A stretch of DNA of 34,165 bases, from positions 1 to 34,165 of the forward strand of contig JACUUT010000004.1 in NCBI GenBank assembly GCA_014859165.1, given 5' to 3'. Within the stretch, counting starts at the first letter, position 1. Each line of letters starts with the position of its first letter. A model generated the notes under the pieces. It was not told the DNA's origin and did no database searches. It saw only the letters and a program-made list of their open reading frames with translations. Origin of the DNA: Dehalococcoidia bacterium (GTDB lineage Bacteria > Chloroflexota > Dehalococcoidia > E44-bin15). A program made the translations under genes and the position numbers. Below, piece by piece: positions 15,592 to 24,433 of this stretch.

Positions 15592-16215
15592 TTATCCTAC
15601 TCTCCGTATCACCCCGATGACCTTGCCCTGAATCGCCACATTCTCCGGGTCGGCGTAGATGGGCGGCATCTCCTCATTGGCGGGCTGAAGGCGGACCCGC
15701 CCCGGCTCCAAGTAGAACCGCTTCAGGGTAGCCTCCTTCTCCCTCTTCAGCCACACCGCCACCATCTCCCCATTCTCCGCGGTCGCCACCTGCTGCATCA
15801 GCACCAGGTCGCCGTCACCGATCAGGGCATCGATCATCGATGTGCCTTTCACCTCTAGGGCATAGACCCCCTCTTTACCTCTGGTTAGCTCCTCGGTGAG
15901 CTCAAGGGACTCCGTTTCCTCTGAGCTCCATGTGTCAGGGGTGGGCACCGGTATTGGTTCACCTGCGGCGATGGAGCCAATGACGGGCACGCGCACGATG
16001 CGCCGCGCGCCCAGCTCAATGCCTCGGGAAACCTCCCGATCCCTTCGGATATAGCCCTCCCTCTCCAGAATCCTCAGGTTGTAATCTACAACGGAGGTGG
16101 AGCTGATCTTGCATCCCTTAGCGATGTCCCTGATGGTGGGCGGGTAGCCGTTATCATCGAGGAAGTGATGGAGGAAGTTGAGAATGCGAGACTGCTTGGC
16201 GGAAAGTTCTTTCAC
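15592..16215 (-). CDS. lexA: LexA repressor
   Basis: LexA represses DNA-damage genes and cuts itself when RecA is activated. This copy is 207 residues when started at the GTG at 16215. The winged-helix DNA-binding domain spans 1-65, with the recognition helix near ISSTSVVDYNLRIL. The self-cleavage site A84-G85 (SIAAGEP), catalytic S126 (GTSMID) and K165 (ATLKRF) are all present. An upstream in-frame ATG at 16257 is rejected because it would include the operator and lies at the -10 box. An AAAGGGGT site precedes the GTG. It is downstream of leuB, but has its own promoter. Confidence 0.95.
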   Translation of the reverse strand: MKELSAKQSRILNFLHHFLDDNGYPPTIRDIAKGCKISSTSVVDYNLRILEREGYIRRDREVSRGIELGARRIVRVPVIGSIAAGEPIPVPTPDTWSSEETESLELTEELTRGKEGVYALEVKGTSMIDALIGDGDLVLMQQVATAENGEMVAVWLKREKEATLKRFYLEPGRVRLQPANEEMPPIYADPENVAIQGKVIGVIRRVG

Positions 16216-16229
16216 CTTTACCCCTTTCT

Positions 16230-16243
16230 CGAACGCTTGTTCT
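16230..16243. promoter_or_regulatory. LexA operator (SOS box), GAAC-N4-GTTC type
   Basis: CGAACGCTTGTTCT contains a perfect GAAC-N4-GTTC dyad, the Gram-positive type LexA site. It lies between the lexA -10 box (16248-16253) and the GTG start, where bound LexA would block transcription. This points to autoregulation. No second copy was seen in the window. Confidence 0.8.
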
Positions 16244-16247
16244 AACA

Positions 16248-16276
16248 AGAATAGCATGAGAAAGGCGACTTGTCAA
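16248..16276 (-). promoter_or_regulatory. lexA promoter
   Basis: On the minus strand a perfect TTGACA (16271-16276) and TATTCT (16248-16253) are 17 bases apart. The SOS box begins five bases downstream of the -10 box. This arrangement decides the GTG at 16215 as the lexA start. Confidence 0.8.
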
Positions 16277-16346
16277 CCCCCGACAAAATTCATCTGCTAA
16301 ACACGATATAATTGATGCTCGGAAGCCAACTACTAGAAGAGCAATT

Positions 16347-16362
16347 CCCCGACCTGTCGGGG
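16347..16362 (-). terminator. Stem-loop after leuB
   Basis: CCCCGAC (16347-16353) and GTCGGGG (16356-16362) form a seven-base GC stem with a two-base loop three bases past the leuB stop. The following bases (GAATTGC on the minus strand) are not a T-run, so it is a weak terminator at the end of the ilv-leu operon. A similar CCCCGAT/ATCGGGG hairpin occurs at 33336-33351. Confidence 0.5.
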
Positions 16363-16364
16363 CT

Positions 16365-17456
16365 TCAAGCCACCCTCTCCGCCACCATATCCCCCATCTC
16401 CTTGGTGCCCACCTGGGTCTTGCCTTCCTCCATTATGTCATAGGTGCGGTAGCCCTGTTCTAAGACATCGTTCACCGCATTTTCAATCGTCTCGGCCTCC
16501 CTTATTAGACCGAAGGAATGGCGGAGCATCATGGCTACGCTTGTGATCATAGCGATGGGGTTAGCGATGTTCTGCCCCGCCCTTCTCGGGGCGCTGCCAT
16601 GAATGGGCTCATACATGCCAAAGGTTTTTTCGCCCGCTTTCGGGATTCCCGCTAGACTTGCCGAGGGCAACATACCCATCGAGCCAGCGAGCATCGATGC
16701 CTCATCGGTGAGGATGTCACCAAACATGTTCTCGGTGACGATGACATCGAAATCGGCAGGGCGCTGGATGAGTCTCATCGCGCAGGCATCGACCAGCATA
16801 TGCTGAAGCCCGATATCGGGATAATCTTGGGAGAGCTCGATAGCGATCTGCCTCCATAATCTGGATGATTCGAGCACATTGGCCTTATCCACCGAGGTTA
16901 GCTTCTTGCGCCGGCTGCGGGCAAGCTCAAAACCAACCCTGAGGATGCGCTCGATCTCTTTTTCGGAGTATGAAAGGGTATCTACCGCTTTCCTCCCTCT
17001 TGTTGTTTGCCACTGTTTTTTGGGCTTACCGAAGTAAAGCCCCCCGGTGAGCTCTCGAACTATTATGAGGTCAATGCCTTTAATGGTAGCTGGCTTTATG
17101 GTGGTCGAGTCAATGAGCACGGGGAGAACCTTTACCGGGCGTAAGTTGGCGAAGAGCCTGAGCCCCTTTCTGAGGCCGAGAAGCCCATCCTCCGGGCGAA
17201 CCTTCGCCCTGGGGTCATCCCACTTGGGGCCGCCGACCGCCCCAAGGAGCACGGCGTCACATCTTTTGCACATCGCCAGCGTCTCTTTCGTCAAGGCGAC
17301 CCCGAATTGATCTATAGCTACTCCCCCAATAAGCCCATAGTCCAGTTTGAAAAAATGCCCGTATCTTTTGCCTACTGCCTCAAGGACCTTGACCCCCTCA
17401 GCGGCGACCTCAGGGCCAATGCCGTCGCCGGGGAGCACGGTGATATCAAATTTCAC
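16365..17456 (-). CDS. leuB: 3-isopropylmalate dehydrogenase
   Basis: LeuB oxidises and decarboxylates 3-isopropylmalate with NAD+ to 2-ketoisocaproate, the last reaction before transamination to leucine. This copy is 363 residues, normal for the family. [10 protein letters not shown] at 7-16, the substrate-binding [11 protein letters not shown] near 135-145, the catalytic K near SVDKANV, and the metal-binding D in [13 protein letters not shown] near 237-249 are all present. It starts at an ATG overlapping the leuD stop by four bases, so the two are coupled. It is the last enzyme gene of the operon. Confidence 0.97.
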   Translation of the reverse strand: MKFDITVLPGDGIGPEVAAEGVKVLEAVGKRYGHFFKLDYGLIGGVAIDQFGVALTKETLAMCKRCDAVLLGAVGGPKWDDPRAKVRPEDGLLGLRKGLRLFANLRPVKVLPVLIDSTTIKPATIKGIDLIIVRELTGGLYFGKPKKQWQTTRGRKAVDTLSYSEKEIERILRVGFELARSRRKKLTSVDKANVLESSRLWRQIAIELSQDYPDIGLQHMLVDACAMRLIQRPADFDVIVTENMFGDILTDEASMLAGSMGMLPSASLAGIPKAGEKTFGMYEPIHGSAPRRAGQNIANPIAMITSVAMMLRHSFGLIREAETIENAVNDVLEQGYRTYDIMEEGKTQVGTKEMGDMVAERVA

Positions 17457-17956
17457 AGAGACCTCCTCGCCTCTATCTTTTTCTTCGTATGCTCGATGAG
17501 CCCCCCTGCCGAGATAAGCTCGAGCATGAAATCAGGGTATGGCTCGGCCTTAAAAAGCTTATCCCTGGTGATATCCCTGATCTCGCCGCTGGAAAGCTCC
17601 ACCTCAAGCTCGTCGCCTTGCTCGATCTCCCCGGCTGGGGCGCATTCGAGGAGAGGGAGGCCGATGTTGATGGCGTTCCTGAAGAAGATGCGGGCGAAGC
17701 TCCGGGCGATGACGCAGGATATGCCCGCCGCCTTGATGGCGATGGGGGCGTGCTCCCGTGAGGAGCCGCAGCCGAAGTTGGTAGCGGCCACGATGATGTC
17801 GCCGGGCTGCACCCGATTCAGGAAATCGCTATCGATGCCCTCCATGCAGTGACCCGCCAGTTGATCGGGGTCAGACAGATTTAGGTAGCGAGCGGGGATG
17901 ATGGCATCGGTATCGATATTAGCGCCGTATTTATGGGCTTTGCCTTTGAGTTTCAA
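17453..17956 (-). CDS. leuD: 3-isopropylmalate dehydratase, small subunit
   Basis: LeuD pairs with LeuC to isomerise 2- to 3-isopropylmalate. The 167-residue copy has the family signature: [19 protein letters not shown] near 14-32 and [18 protein letters not shown] near 60-78, the swivelling domain's substrate loop. It starts at a TTG behind GGCGGAT. In most genomes it follows leuC directly; here leuC is about 2.7 kb upstream, separated by the carboxykinase, the leuC remnant and an unknown gene. Confidence 0.95.
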   Translation of the reverse strand: MKLKGKAHKYGANIDTDAIIPARYLNLSDPDQLAGHCMEGIDSDFLNRVQPGDIIVAATNFGCGSSREHAPIAIKAAGISCVIARSFARIFFRNAINIGLPLLECAPAGEIEQGDELEVELSSGEIRDITRDKLFKAEPYPDFMLELISAGGLIEHTKKKIEARRSL

Positions 17957-18093
17957 GCTGTATCCGCCTTCTCGAAATCTCCCGCTATTTCAGATAGCGT
18001 TTTGCAGCTACAAGAAGTTGCCCAAGGGCAATTTGGGCAAAGTGAAAAGAAGCCTTTTATCCGCTGTTAGGCGAAGGCCCGCAGATATAATAA
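17957..18093. other. Leader of leuD with a small dyad
   Basis: This 137-base gap holds the dyad TTGCCCAAGGGCAA (18016-18029) followed by a TTTGGGCAAA motif, and a TTAGGCGAAGG repeat copy at 18067-18077. No gene or strong promoter is visible. Transcription of leuD may depend on readthrough from upstream genes. Confidence 0.3.
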
Positions 18094-18807
18094 CTATGTT
18101 TTAGTTTGCATCCAATTTATAAGAATATCTTTTATCATCGATTTCGCCTCAGAAAGAGACATTAGCTGAGCAGGTGGTTTGTACTTCTTGCTAGCATGGC
18201 GAGCATAGTCGCCAAGAGCAGCTCTGCTTTGAGCAGTTTGCTTAAACCGCTTTAGTTTCCCTTTTGAAACCCGATGTTGCGCTATGATGGCATTCTCGCC
18301 ACCTACATCATCTCTTATTATCTCGTACACTTTGTAAAGGTTGACCCAACTATGTTGTCGGAAAAAGTGAAGAGCATCTGCCACAGGTTTATATTTGTTC
18401 GCTATGCCTATCCAAGTTTCTAGGTTGGTAGGTTGGTCAACTTTCTTTTCGGTGCCATCGGGGCTAATGACAGTTGCATTTGCGCGTAGTTTTCCTCGCC
18501 CTGTAACAGTACCCTCAAGGTAAACATAACGATGGCATCTTCCATCGTCTTCAACATGGGTGATGCCGTCTTCTGACACATCCTGGAAGTTACCTCTATA
18601 TAGTTTTGCGGCTCCATTCAACTTATCGATTAAATCGATCCCCCGTTTGCGAACTTCGTCTGATGAAGTCAGTGATTCGAATTCGGAAGACTGTAAATAG
18701 TAGAAGCCGTTTTCCTCGCTGACAGCGAGTTCAGGGGAATGGAGTAATCGAGGAAGATCCTCCAAGTCAAACTTCTCGCCTTTGAGTCTAACTAACCACT
18801 TTGCCAT
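18094..18807 (-). CDS. Hypothetical protein inserted between leuC and leuD
   Basis: I do not recognise this 237-residue protein. Its N-terminal ~80 residues are mixed alpha/beta. A central DDGRCHRYVYLEGTVTGRG stretch near 87-105 looks like an OB-type or beta-rich module. The C-terminal half is basic and helical, ending in KYKPPAQLMSLSEAKSMIKD, a motif I have seen at the end of uncharacterised proteins. No signal peptide or membrane segment. AAGGAC before the ATG is a fair Shine-Dalgarno. It is AT-richer than leuD and leuC and has no link to leucine synthesis, so it is likely to be acquired cargo. Confidence 0.6.
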   Translation of the reverse strand: MAKWLVRLKGEKFDLEDLPRLLHSPELAVSEENGFYYLQSSEFESLTSSDEVRKRGIDLIDKLNGAAKLYRGNFQDVSEDGITHVEDDGRCHRYVYLEGTVTGRGKLRANATVISPDGTEKKVDQPTNLETWIGIANKYKPVADALHFFRQHSWVNLYKVYEIIRDDVGGENAIIAQHRVSKGKLKRFKQTAQSRAALGDYARHASKKYKPPAQLMSLSEAKSMIKDILINWMQTKT

Positions 18808-18819
18808 CTATATGTCCTT
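18805..18819. repeat. Direct repeat bracketing the leuC remnant, left copy
   Basis: CATCTATATGTCCTT here matches CATCTCCATATGTCCTT at 18983-18999, differing by a two-base gap. The pair brackets the leuC remnant. It could mark the ends of a recombination or slippage event that left the fragment. Confidence 0.4.
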
Positions 18820-18833
18820 GTACCGACTTTCGC

Positions 18834-18997
18834 CTAAGCCTCCTTCCGCCCCCCGATCTGCCCCAGTATCGCGCTGGCGGCGGCGATTGCCGGGCTTGCC
18901 AAGTAGACCTCCGCCTGAGGGGCTACCCATCCGGCCGGCGAAGTTGTGGCGTGGTGGCGATGCGGCGCTCCCCATGAGCCAGCATCTCCATATGTCC
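18834..18997 (-). pseudogene. leuC: Remnant of the 3' end of a second leuC
   Basis: This fragment matches the last ~55 codons of the intact leuC (20617-20780). The stretches CGCGCTGGCGGCGGCG and GATTGCCGGG are identical in both. On the minus strand it reads GHMEMLAHGERRIATT, then NFAGRMG, then [19 protein letters not shown], and a stop at 18834. Two indels shift the frame, and its extreme C-terminus (GGRKEA) differs from that of the intact copy (SPEEVAI). The fragment begins at the carboxykinase stop codon. It cannot make protein. It is probably left from a leuC copy cut by recombination when the carboxykinase gene arrived. Confidence 0.85.
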
Positions 18998-18999
18998 TT
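18983..18999. repeat. Direct repeat bracketing the leuC remnant, right copy
   Basis: CATCTCCATATGTCCTT is the partner of 18805-18819. It spans the join between the leuC remnant and the end of the carboxykinase gene, whose stop codon lies at 18998-19000. Confidence 0.4.
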
Positions 19000-20596
19000 A
19001 AAGCTTGAAAACATTTCTTATGTTGGGATGCAGGACACCGCCGATTTTTTCTACAGCTTCACATCTTATGCGGCTGAGTTGTCTCTGCTTTTCCTCAAAT
19101 TCGGCTCTCGAATAGAGCTTTTCCGGGGACAGGTAAATCTCGTCCACTGTCCTTATCGCTTTTGGCACCTGAAAGCCAGCAGGTGAATCTACCCAATCTT
19201 CGAGACCTCCTCTCAATAAAGAATCTAAAATACCCATCGTATATTCCAACCTAATATCCTTGTAAAGCACTCCTTCACCCACCCCGCCTGTATTTAACAG
19301 GAAGTAATTCATATGAGGGAGACCTCGCAGTATTTCATAGAACCTATTTGCATGCTCCGCTCTATCACCGGCTACAAAGGGATCATAGAAAAACTCAGTT
19401 CTAATCTTTCCTATTTGGGTGGGGTCACCTGCTGAGGATTCCATCGCTTGTCCTAAAACCATTAAAGCTGCCGCTTGCTCCCGGCTCAATCTTGATATCG
19501 CAGGGATCCGCGGTCCTCTGGTGATAAGAATTAGGTTATCAACCCTATCAACATCAATATAAGAAGCGGCGTGCATAAAGTCTCTTCTGCGTATAACCGC
19601 CCTTCCGTTTGATGTTCTTTCGAAATTGTAAAAATCAAAGTCTCCCTCTTCGGTAACATGAACATTTTCCCACACCGTTTCCCGTTTTAATAAGCCGTAG
19701 AATATTTCCGCTTGCTCCCCTACATTCACACTCTCTGTTTTTACGAACAGCCCTCCAGCTTCAAAACCGTGAAAAGAACCGTCAGGCATCAGGGTTCCGC
19801 CATCGTCCTGGATAAGCCAGGATATCTCTCTGCCTTTTCTTGCCAGGAGCTTGCTACACGTGGTTGTTTTCCCATTGGCACTTAATGCGATAAGCAAGGT
19901 TTTAACATTTCGGTAATCCCCATGCACTGACCGAAGGTAATCCTCTCTACAACCGGCGTGCAAGAAGATTCCCGCGCCTCTAGTTTTAGCATTCCAATCC
20001 TCTGCGGCAAAAACCCCCTTTTTATATTCACCTATATAGTTACCGTTCCTAACTATTTTAATAACCCTTCCATCGTCTAGCATAGCCAATCTTATAGTGA
20101 TATCTTTTTGGGGAAGCGGCTTTGACTTATTAGCTTCAAAGGCTTCATCACCGAAAAATAAGATTTGATATTTTGGCTCTTTACCCTCGCCTTTTACCGG
20201 TAGAAAAAGATTCTTTCCTCCATAGGCAATATGAGCAAATCTTTCAGGAATAATTAACCTGACTACTGTTCCACTATTTTCATTGCCCACAATCCTATCA
20301 ATAGAAATCAGTCTTTCCTTGGCCAGAGCCCTTTCACATTGGGCTAACAGTTGCAGTTCTTCTTCGCCGAAAGGATCGTCAACACTGTTCTTGGTGAACA
20401 TCGCCGCTCTGGAGGTAGGTTCACTTTCAGCAACAAGATTCCCGTATATTGTTTTCTTAATCCCTGGCTCGTTTTCCGTAATTGACCTTAATTCCTCATC
20501 AGAAGGATTATCTACCAATCTGTTTTCTGCTATTGCCTTTCTCCTGATTCCATCAGCGGTTTTGGCAAATTGTTCTAAATCAAATCTTTTTGACAT
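18998..20596 (-). CDS. pckA: ATP-dependent phosphoenolpyruvate carboxykinase, divergent
   Basis: This 532-residue protein has the full length of ATP-type PEP carboxykinase, which interconverts oxaloacetate and PEP. Y187-x-GEYKKGVF (187-196) matches the substrate and Mn-binding YxGExKKG segment. The P-loop is ALSANGKTTT (237-246), with Ala in place of the usual first Gly. H213 and DD264-265 followed by DG-x-FHGFEAGG match the metal-binding kinase-2 region. The C-terminal YKDIRLEYTMGI region fits the nucleotide-binding lid. The variant P-loop suggests a distinct subfamily, not loss of function. An AGGGGAGG site precedes the ATG, 20 bases after leuC. It is not usual within leucine operons and is AT-richer than leuC. 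Confidence 0.8.
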   Translation of the reverse strand: MSKRFDLEQFAKTADGIRRKAIAENRLVDNPSDEELRSITENEPGIKKTIYGNLVAESEPTSRAAMFTKNSVDDPFGEEELQLLAQCERALAKERLISIDRIVGNENSGTVVRLIIPERFAHIAYGGKNLFLPVKGEGKEPKYQILFFGDEAFEANKSKPLPQKDITIRLAMLDDGRVIKIVRNGNYIGEYKKGVFAAEDWNAKTRGAGIFLHAGCREDYLRSVHGDYRNVKTLLIALSANGKTTTCSKLLARKGREISWLIQDDGGTLMPDGSFHGFEAGGLFVKTESVNVGEQAEIFYGLLKRETVWENVHVTEEGDFDFYNFERTSNGRAVIRRRDFMHAASYIDVDRVDNLILITRGPRIPAISRLSREQAAALMVLGQAMESSAGDPTQIGKIRTEFFYDPFVAGDRAEHANRFYEILRGLPHMNYFLLNTGGVGEGVLYKDIRLEYTMGILDSLLRGGLEDWVDSPAGFQVPKAIRTVDEIYLSPEKLYSRAEFEEKQRQLSRIRCEAVEKIGGVLHPNIRNVFKL

Positions 20597-20616
20597 TGCA
20601 ACCTCCCCTTTTTAGC

Positions 20617-21882
20617 TTAGATGGCTACTTCTTCCGGGCTCGCAATCCTCCCCAGAATCGCGCTGGCGGCGGCGATTGCCGGGTTTGCCAGATAGACCTC
20701 CGACTGGGAGCTCCCCATCCGCCCCGCGAAATTGCGATTGGTGGTTGAGATGCACCTTTCCCCAGGAGCGAGCACCCCCATATGCCCACCGAGACAGGGA
20801 CCGCAGGTAGGGGTGCTTACCGCTGCCCCGGCGCGGACAAAGGCTTCGATTAGACCGCGGCGCATCGCCTCAAGATAGACCTCCTGAGAGCCGGGGATGA
20901 TGATCAGGCGCACCTCAGGGTGAACCCTCCTCCATTTAAGCACCTCTGCGGCGACCTCCATGTCCTCGATGCGCCCGTTGGTGCAACTGCCAATCACCAC
21001 CTGATCGATCCTCACCTCGCCCACCTCGCTTATTGGTCTGGTGTTCGAGGGCAGGTGGGGGAAGGCTACCTGGGGCTCGATCTTGGAGGCATTGTATTCG
21101 ATAACCCTTTCATACCGGGCATCGTTATCTGGCTCGTAGACCTTGTAGGGACGCAGGGCGCGGGCCTTGACATAAGCCGATGCCTTGTTATCGACCCTGA
21201 AGATTCCTGCCTTGGCGCCTGCCTCGATGGCCATGTTTGCCATGGTGAAGCGACCGTCCATTGATAGGGAATCGATCGCCTCGCCGCAAAACTCCATTGC
21301 GCAGTAGAGCGCCCCATCCACTCCGATGTCGCCGATAGTATAAAGGATGAGATCCTTGCCGCCGACCCACCTCCCTGGCCTCCCATGATAAAGGAGCTTG
21401 ATGGTTGGCGGGACCTTCATCCATATCTCGCCTGTTGCCATAGCAGCGGCGATGTCTGTGGAGCCCATCCCGGTGGCGAAGGCCCCCAGTGCGCCATAGG
21501 TGCAGGTATGAGAGTCGGCGCCGACGACCACATCGCCGGGCACCACCAAGCCCTGCTCCGGCAAAAGCACATGCTCGATGCCGCCTCTACCCACCTCAAA
21601 ATAGACCAATCCCTGCTTCATGGCGAACTCTCGCATCATTTTCGCCTGCTCCGCTGAGGGGATGTCCTTATTGGGCACGAAGTGGTCAGCCACCATCACC
21701 ACCCTCTTTGGGTCGAAGACGCTTTTTACGCCGATGCGCTCGAACTCCCTGATGGCGATGGGGGCAGTAACATCGTTTGCCATGACGAGGTCAACCCTGA
21801 CATCGATGAACTCGCCAGGGCTGACCTTATCCTTTCCGCTATGGGCGGCGAGGATTTTTTCCGCTATGGTCGATCCTGTCAT
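20617..21882 (-). CDS. leuC: 3-isopropylmalate dehydratase, large subunit
   Basis: LeuC carries the [4Fe-4S] cluster of isopropylmalate isomerase. The 421-residue length is the shorter LeuC/HacA-type seen in many anaerobes. The cluster cysteines are visible in the [12 protein letters not shown] motif (near 291) and in [13 protein letters not shown] (near 351 and 354). [17 protein letters not shown]-like [12 protein letters not shown] is present near 108. The start at 21882 overlaps the mgtC stop as ATGA; an ATG at 21897 with GAGG upstream gives five more residues and may be used instead. Its 3' end is repeated, in broken form, at 18834-18997. Confidence 0.95.
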   Translation of the reverse strand: MTGSTIAEKILAAHSGKDKVSPGEFIDVRVDLVMANDVTAPIAIREFERIGVKSVFDPKRVVMVADHFVPNKDIPSAEQAKMMREFAMKQGLVYFEVGRGGIEHVLLPEQGLVVPGDVVVGADSHTCTYGALGAFATGMGSTDIAAAMATGEIWMKVPPTIKLLYHGRPGRWVGGKDLILYTIGDIGVDGALYCAMEFCGEAIDSLSMDGRFTMANMAIEAGAKAGIFRVDNKASAYVKARALRPYKVYEPDNDARYERVIEYNASKIEPQVAFPHLPSNTRPISEVGEVRIDQVVIGSCTNGRIEDMEVAAEVLKWRRVHPEVRLIIIPGSQEVYLEAMRRGLIEAFVRAGAAVSTPTCGPCLGGHMGVLAPGERCISTTNRNFAGRMGSSQSEVYLANPAIAAASAILGRIASPEEVAI

Positions 21883-22286
21883 TCTCCGCCGATCCATTTC
21901 GGAAGCCTCAGCACAATAAGCATGAGCAGGGTGGCCACCGGAGTCAGGATATATAGGCCGGCCCCGGCGACAAGCCCTATGGCGGCAACCGCCCAGATGC
22001 TGGAGGCAGTGGTCAGGCCGACCAGGATTCCCTCAGGAGTGCGTATGATTGTGCCCGCGCCCAGGAAGCCGATGCCAGCGACCACACCAGCGGCCACCCG
22101 CGCCGGGTCGCTGCCCTCTCCAAAGCCGTATATGGAGGCGATGGTAAACAGGGCGGCACCGATGCAAACCAAGACGTGAGTGCGAAGCCCGGCCGGCTTT
22201 TTGGCATGCTGCCGCTCGAGGCCTATGAGTCCCCCCATTGCCACCGCCAGCAAAAGGCGCAGCACCATCTCCAGTTCTGGTGACAA
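21879..22286 (-). CDS. MgtC/SapB family membrane protein
   Basis: This 135-residue protein has four membrane segments. [30 protein letters not shown] near 18-48 (given in two parts here for length: loop and helix) and [14 protein letters not shown] near 68-81 are the MgtC signature. The C-terminal ACT-like domain of Salmonella MgtC is absent, as in the SapB type. In Salmonella MgtC inhibits the F-ATP synthase and matters in low Mg2+; function here is unknown. It starts at a TTG six bases after AGGAGG and overlaps leuC by four bases. It is odd within a leucine operon, but the overlap says it is co-translated. Confidence 0.9.
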   Translation of the reverse strand: MSPELEMVLRLLLAVAMGGLIGLERQHAKKPAGLRTHVLVCIGAALFTIASIYGFGEGSDPARVAAGVVAGIGFLGAGTIIRTPEGILVGLTTASSIWAVAAIGLVAGAGLYILTPVATLLMLIVLRLPKWIGGE

Positions 22287-22371
22287 GATTTACCTCCTAT
22301 ACATGATGAATTGCTCAGGTATTCGCTATACTCAGTTTTCTCAGGTTCCTCTCTACCATTTTCGCTCCCTT

Positions 22372-22512
22372 TTACCCGCTGGTAATTAGCACTGCCAGGG
22401 CCAGTATCAGGGCGGCGAGGCTACATGAGAGGCTTGTCAGGATCAAGGCCAGGAATATCTTATCGGTGCGCTCCAGGCCCGCCAGGCGGCTCTCAAGCTT
22501 TTCTTCAGCCAT
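22372..22512 (-). CDS. Small single-pass membrane protein coupled to leuA
   Basis: A 46-residue gene begins right after the leuA stop (TGAATG), with its Shine-Dalgarno AGGAGGTG inside the end of leuA. Its first 18 residues are charged and helical (MAEEKLESRLAGLERTDK), possibly a short coiled coil, and residues 19-44 form one hydrophobic membrane helix. The design resembles small regulatory or leader membrane proteins. No family is recognised. Strong ribosome-binding site and tight coupling make it likely to be translated, although it is short. Confidence 0.65.
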   Translation of the reverse strand: MAEEKLESRLAGLERTDKIFLALILTSLSCSLAALILALAVLITSG

Positions 22513-24039
22513 TCACACCTCCTGCTTTTTGCCCTTCACTGCCAGAAGCCTATTTAAGGCGTTCATATATGCCTTGGCTGAGGCGACGATGATGTCTGTG
22601 GAGGCGCCCCGACCGGTGTAGACCCTGCCCTCACTCTCGATCCTTATCGTCACCTCGCCGATGGCGTCGATGCCCTCGGTGATCGCTTTGACGCTGAACT
22701 CGGTGAGGGTATTGGGCACGCCCACCAGGCGATTGATTGCTTTATAGACGGCGTCCACGGGTCCCGTGCCCAGGGCGGCATCGGCGATGACCTCGCCATC
22801 GGGGGTGATAAGCTTTACCGTGGCGGTGGGCACGCTGCGGTCGCCACACGAGACTTGCACTTGCTCCAGATGATAGGCTTCCGATGTAGTGCGCATCTCC
22901 TCGGCGACCAGGGATTCAAGGTCGCGGTCGGTTACCTCTATCTTCTTGTCGGCGATCTCCTTGAAGGCGGAGAAGGCGCGCTCGATATCCCCTTCGGTCA
23001 GGGTATAGCCCAGTTCCTCGAGGTGGGCCTTGAAGGCGTGGCGTCCGCTATGCTTGCCCAGCACCAGGGTGCTTGAGGGCAGCCCTATGGAGCGGGCATC
23101 CATGATCTCGTAGGTTGTTGGCTCCTTCAGGATGCCATCCTGATGGATCCCTGACTCATGGCGGAAGGCGTTGGCCCCAACAATAGCCTTGTTGGGTGGG
23201 ATAGAGAAGCCAGTAAGCTCGCTCACCAGACGACTGGTCTTATGAATCTGAGTGGTATCGATATTGGTGGTCAGCTCGAAGAAGTCCCTGCGGGTTCTGA
23301 GTGCCATGACGATCTCCTCAAGCGATGCATTCCCCGCTCGTTCTCCGATGCCATTGATGGTGCATTCCACCTGTCGGGCGCCACAAGTGAGCGCTGCCAG
23401 GCTGTTGGCCACCGCAAGCCCAAGGTCATCGTGGCAGTGAACGCTGACCACCACCTTGTGGATATTGGGCACATTCTCAAAGATGCCTCTTATCAGGCGG
23501 CTGAACTCCTCCGGGGTGGTGTAACCAACGGTATCGGGGATATTTACCGTTGTTGCCCCGGCCTCGATCACCGCCTCGAGGATTTGATAGATGAACTGGT
23601 GGCTGGTGCGAGTAGCGTCCATGGGGGAGAATTCCACATCCTCCAGATACCCTTTGGCGCGAGCGACCATATCGCGTGCCAATTCCAGGGTCTCAGCCTG
23701 CCCCATTCTCAGTTGATAGGCGAGGTGGATGTCCGAGCTTGATAGGAAGACATGAAGGCGGGCTCGCTTTGCCTCTTTTATCGCTTCCCAGGCACGGTCA
23801 ATGGCCTCGGCATTGGCATGGGCTAGAGCGCAGATTACGGGCTCTCTCACCTCCCTGGCGATGAGGCGCACTGCCTCGAAGTCGCCCGGGGAGGCGATGG
23901 GGAAGCCGGCCTCGATAACATCGACGCCCAGTCTCTCCAGTTGCCTGGCGACCTCCAGCTTCTCCTCGGTATTAAGGGTTGCCCCTGGCGCCTGCTCCCC
24001 ATCTCTTAATGTAGTATCGAAAATGATCACCCGTTCCAT
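22513..24039 (-). CDS. leuA: 2-isopropylmalate synthase
   Basis: LeuA joins acetyl-CoA with 2-ketoisovalerate in the first committed step to leucine. The 508-residue copy is normal for the long, leucine-inhibited form. [17 protein letters not shown] near 5-21 holds catalytic R and [18 protein letters not shown] near 200-216 has the metal-binding HxH region, and [18 protein letters not shown] near 234-251 matches signature 2. The C-terminal LeuA dimer domain (about 385-505) would bind leucine. It starts behind GGAGG. The stop codon is joined to the next small gene. Confidence 0.97.
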   Translation of the reverse strand: MERVIIFDTTLRDGEQAPGATLNTEEKLEVARQLERLGVDVIEAGFPIASPGDFEAVRLIAREVREPVICALAHANAEAIDRAWEAIKEAKRARLHVFLSSSDIHLAYQLRMGQAETLELARDMVARAKGYLEDVEFSPMDATRTSHQFIYQILEAVIEAGATTVNIPDTVGYTTPEEFSRLIRGIFENVPNIHKVVVSVHCHDDLGLAVANSLAALTCGARQVECTINGIGERAGNASLEEIVMALRTRRDFFELTTNIDTTQIHKTSRLVSELTGFSIPPNKAIVGANAFRHESGIHQDGILKEPTTYEIMDARSIGLPSSTLVLGKHSGRHAFKAHLEELGYTLTEGDIERAFSAFKEIADKKIEVTDRDLESLVAEEMRTTSEAYHLEQVQVSCGDRSVPTATVKLITPDGEVIADAALGTGPVDAVYKAINRLVGVPNTLTEFSVKAITEGIDAIGEVTIRIESEGRVYTGRGASTDIIVASAKAYMNALNRLLAVKGKKQEV

Positions 24040-24070
24040 TTTCGCCCTCCTAGCGGTTGGTGGCTGCCTC

Positions 24071-24433
24071 CTAAATGAGGCTGAGGAGCTTACCCACCGC
24101 TTTCCTTATGTCCTCTGCGTAAATGCGAACCTCCTCCATTCTAAGTCCAGCTTCGTAAAAGTTGCTATGTAGATAGCTGGCGTGTCCATAGGCATCGTAG
24201 ATGCTCTTGTCCTCGCGTTTCTTTGCCAACTCTCTGGCATAATCTCCAATCTCCCAGTGCGCTATAAGCTCTCTCCCTTCGCTCGCCGCCACCGCTTTCA
24301 GGGCTTCGGCCATGCTCCCCCACAGAAACTCGCCCGCCTTCTCGGCGTCGCCGGCTACCATAGAGGCAAAGGCATTCTCCAAATAGTGAATGCTTTGGGC
24401 TTTATATTTTTCTGCCATTCCCCTTCGGTTCAT
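24071..24433 (-). CDS. HEPN/PaREP1-like small protein
   Basis: This 120-residue helical protein has a pattern seen in PaREP1/HEPN-type proteins: [22 protein letters not shown] (about 33-54, in two helices) and a C-terminal [19 protein letters not shown] region. Classic HEPN has an R-x4-6-H motif for RNA cleavage; I see no clear copy. The ATG at 24433 overlaps the upstream stop as ATGA. HEPN proteins often pair with a nucleotidyltransferase (MNT), but the neighbour here is not one. The role is unknown. Confidence 0.5.
   Translation of the reverse strand: MNRRGMAEKYKAQSIHYLENAFASMVAGDAEKAGEFLWGSMAEALKAVAASEGRELIAHWEIGDYARELAKKREDKSIYDAYGHASYLHSNFYEAGLRMEEVRIYAEDIRKAVGKLLSLI

Noticed and set aside
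16216-16257. Upstream ATG for lexA
   Set aside because: It falls between the -35 and -10 boxes, so it would not be in the mRNA.
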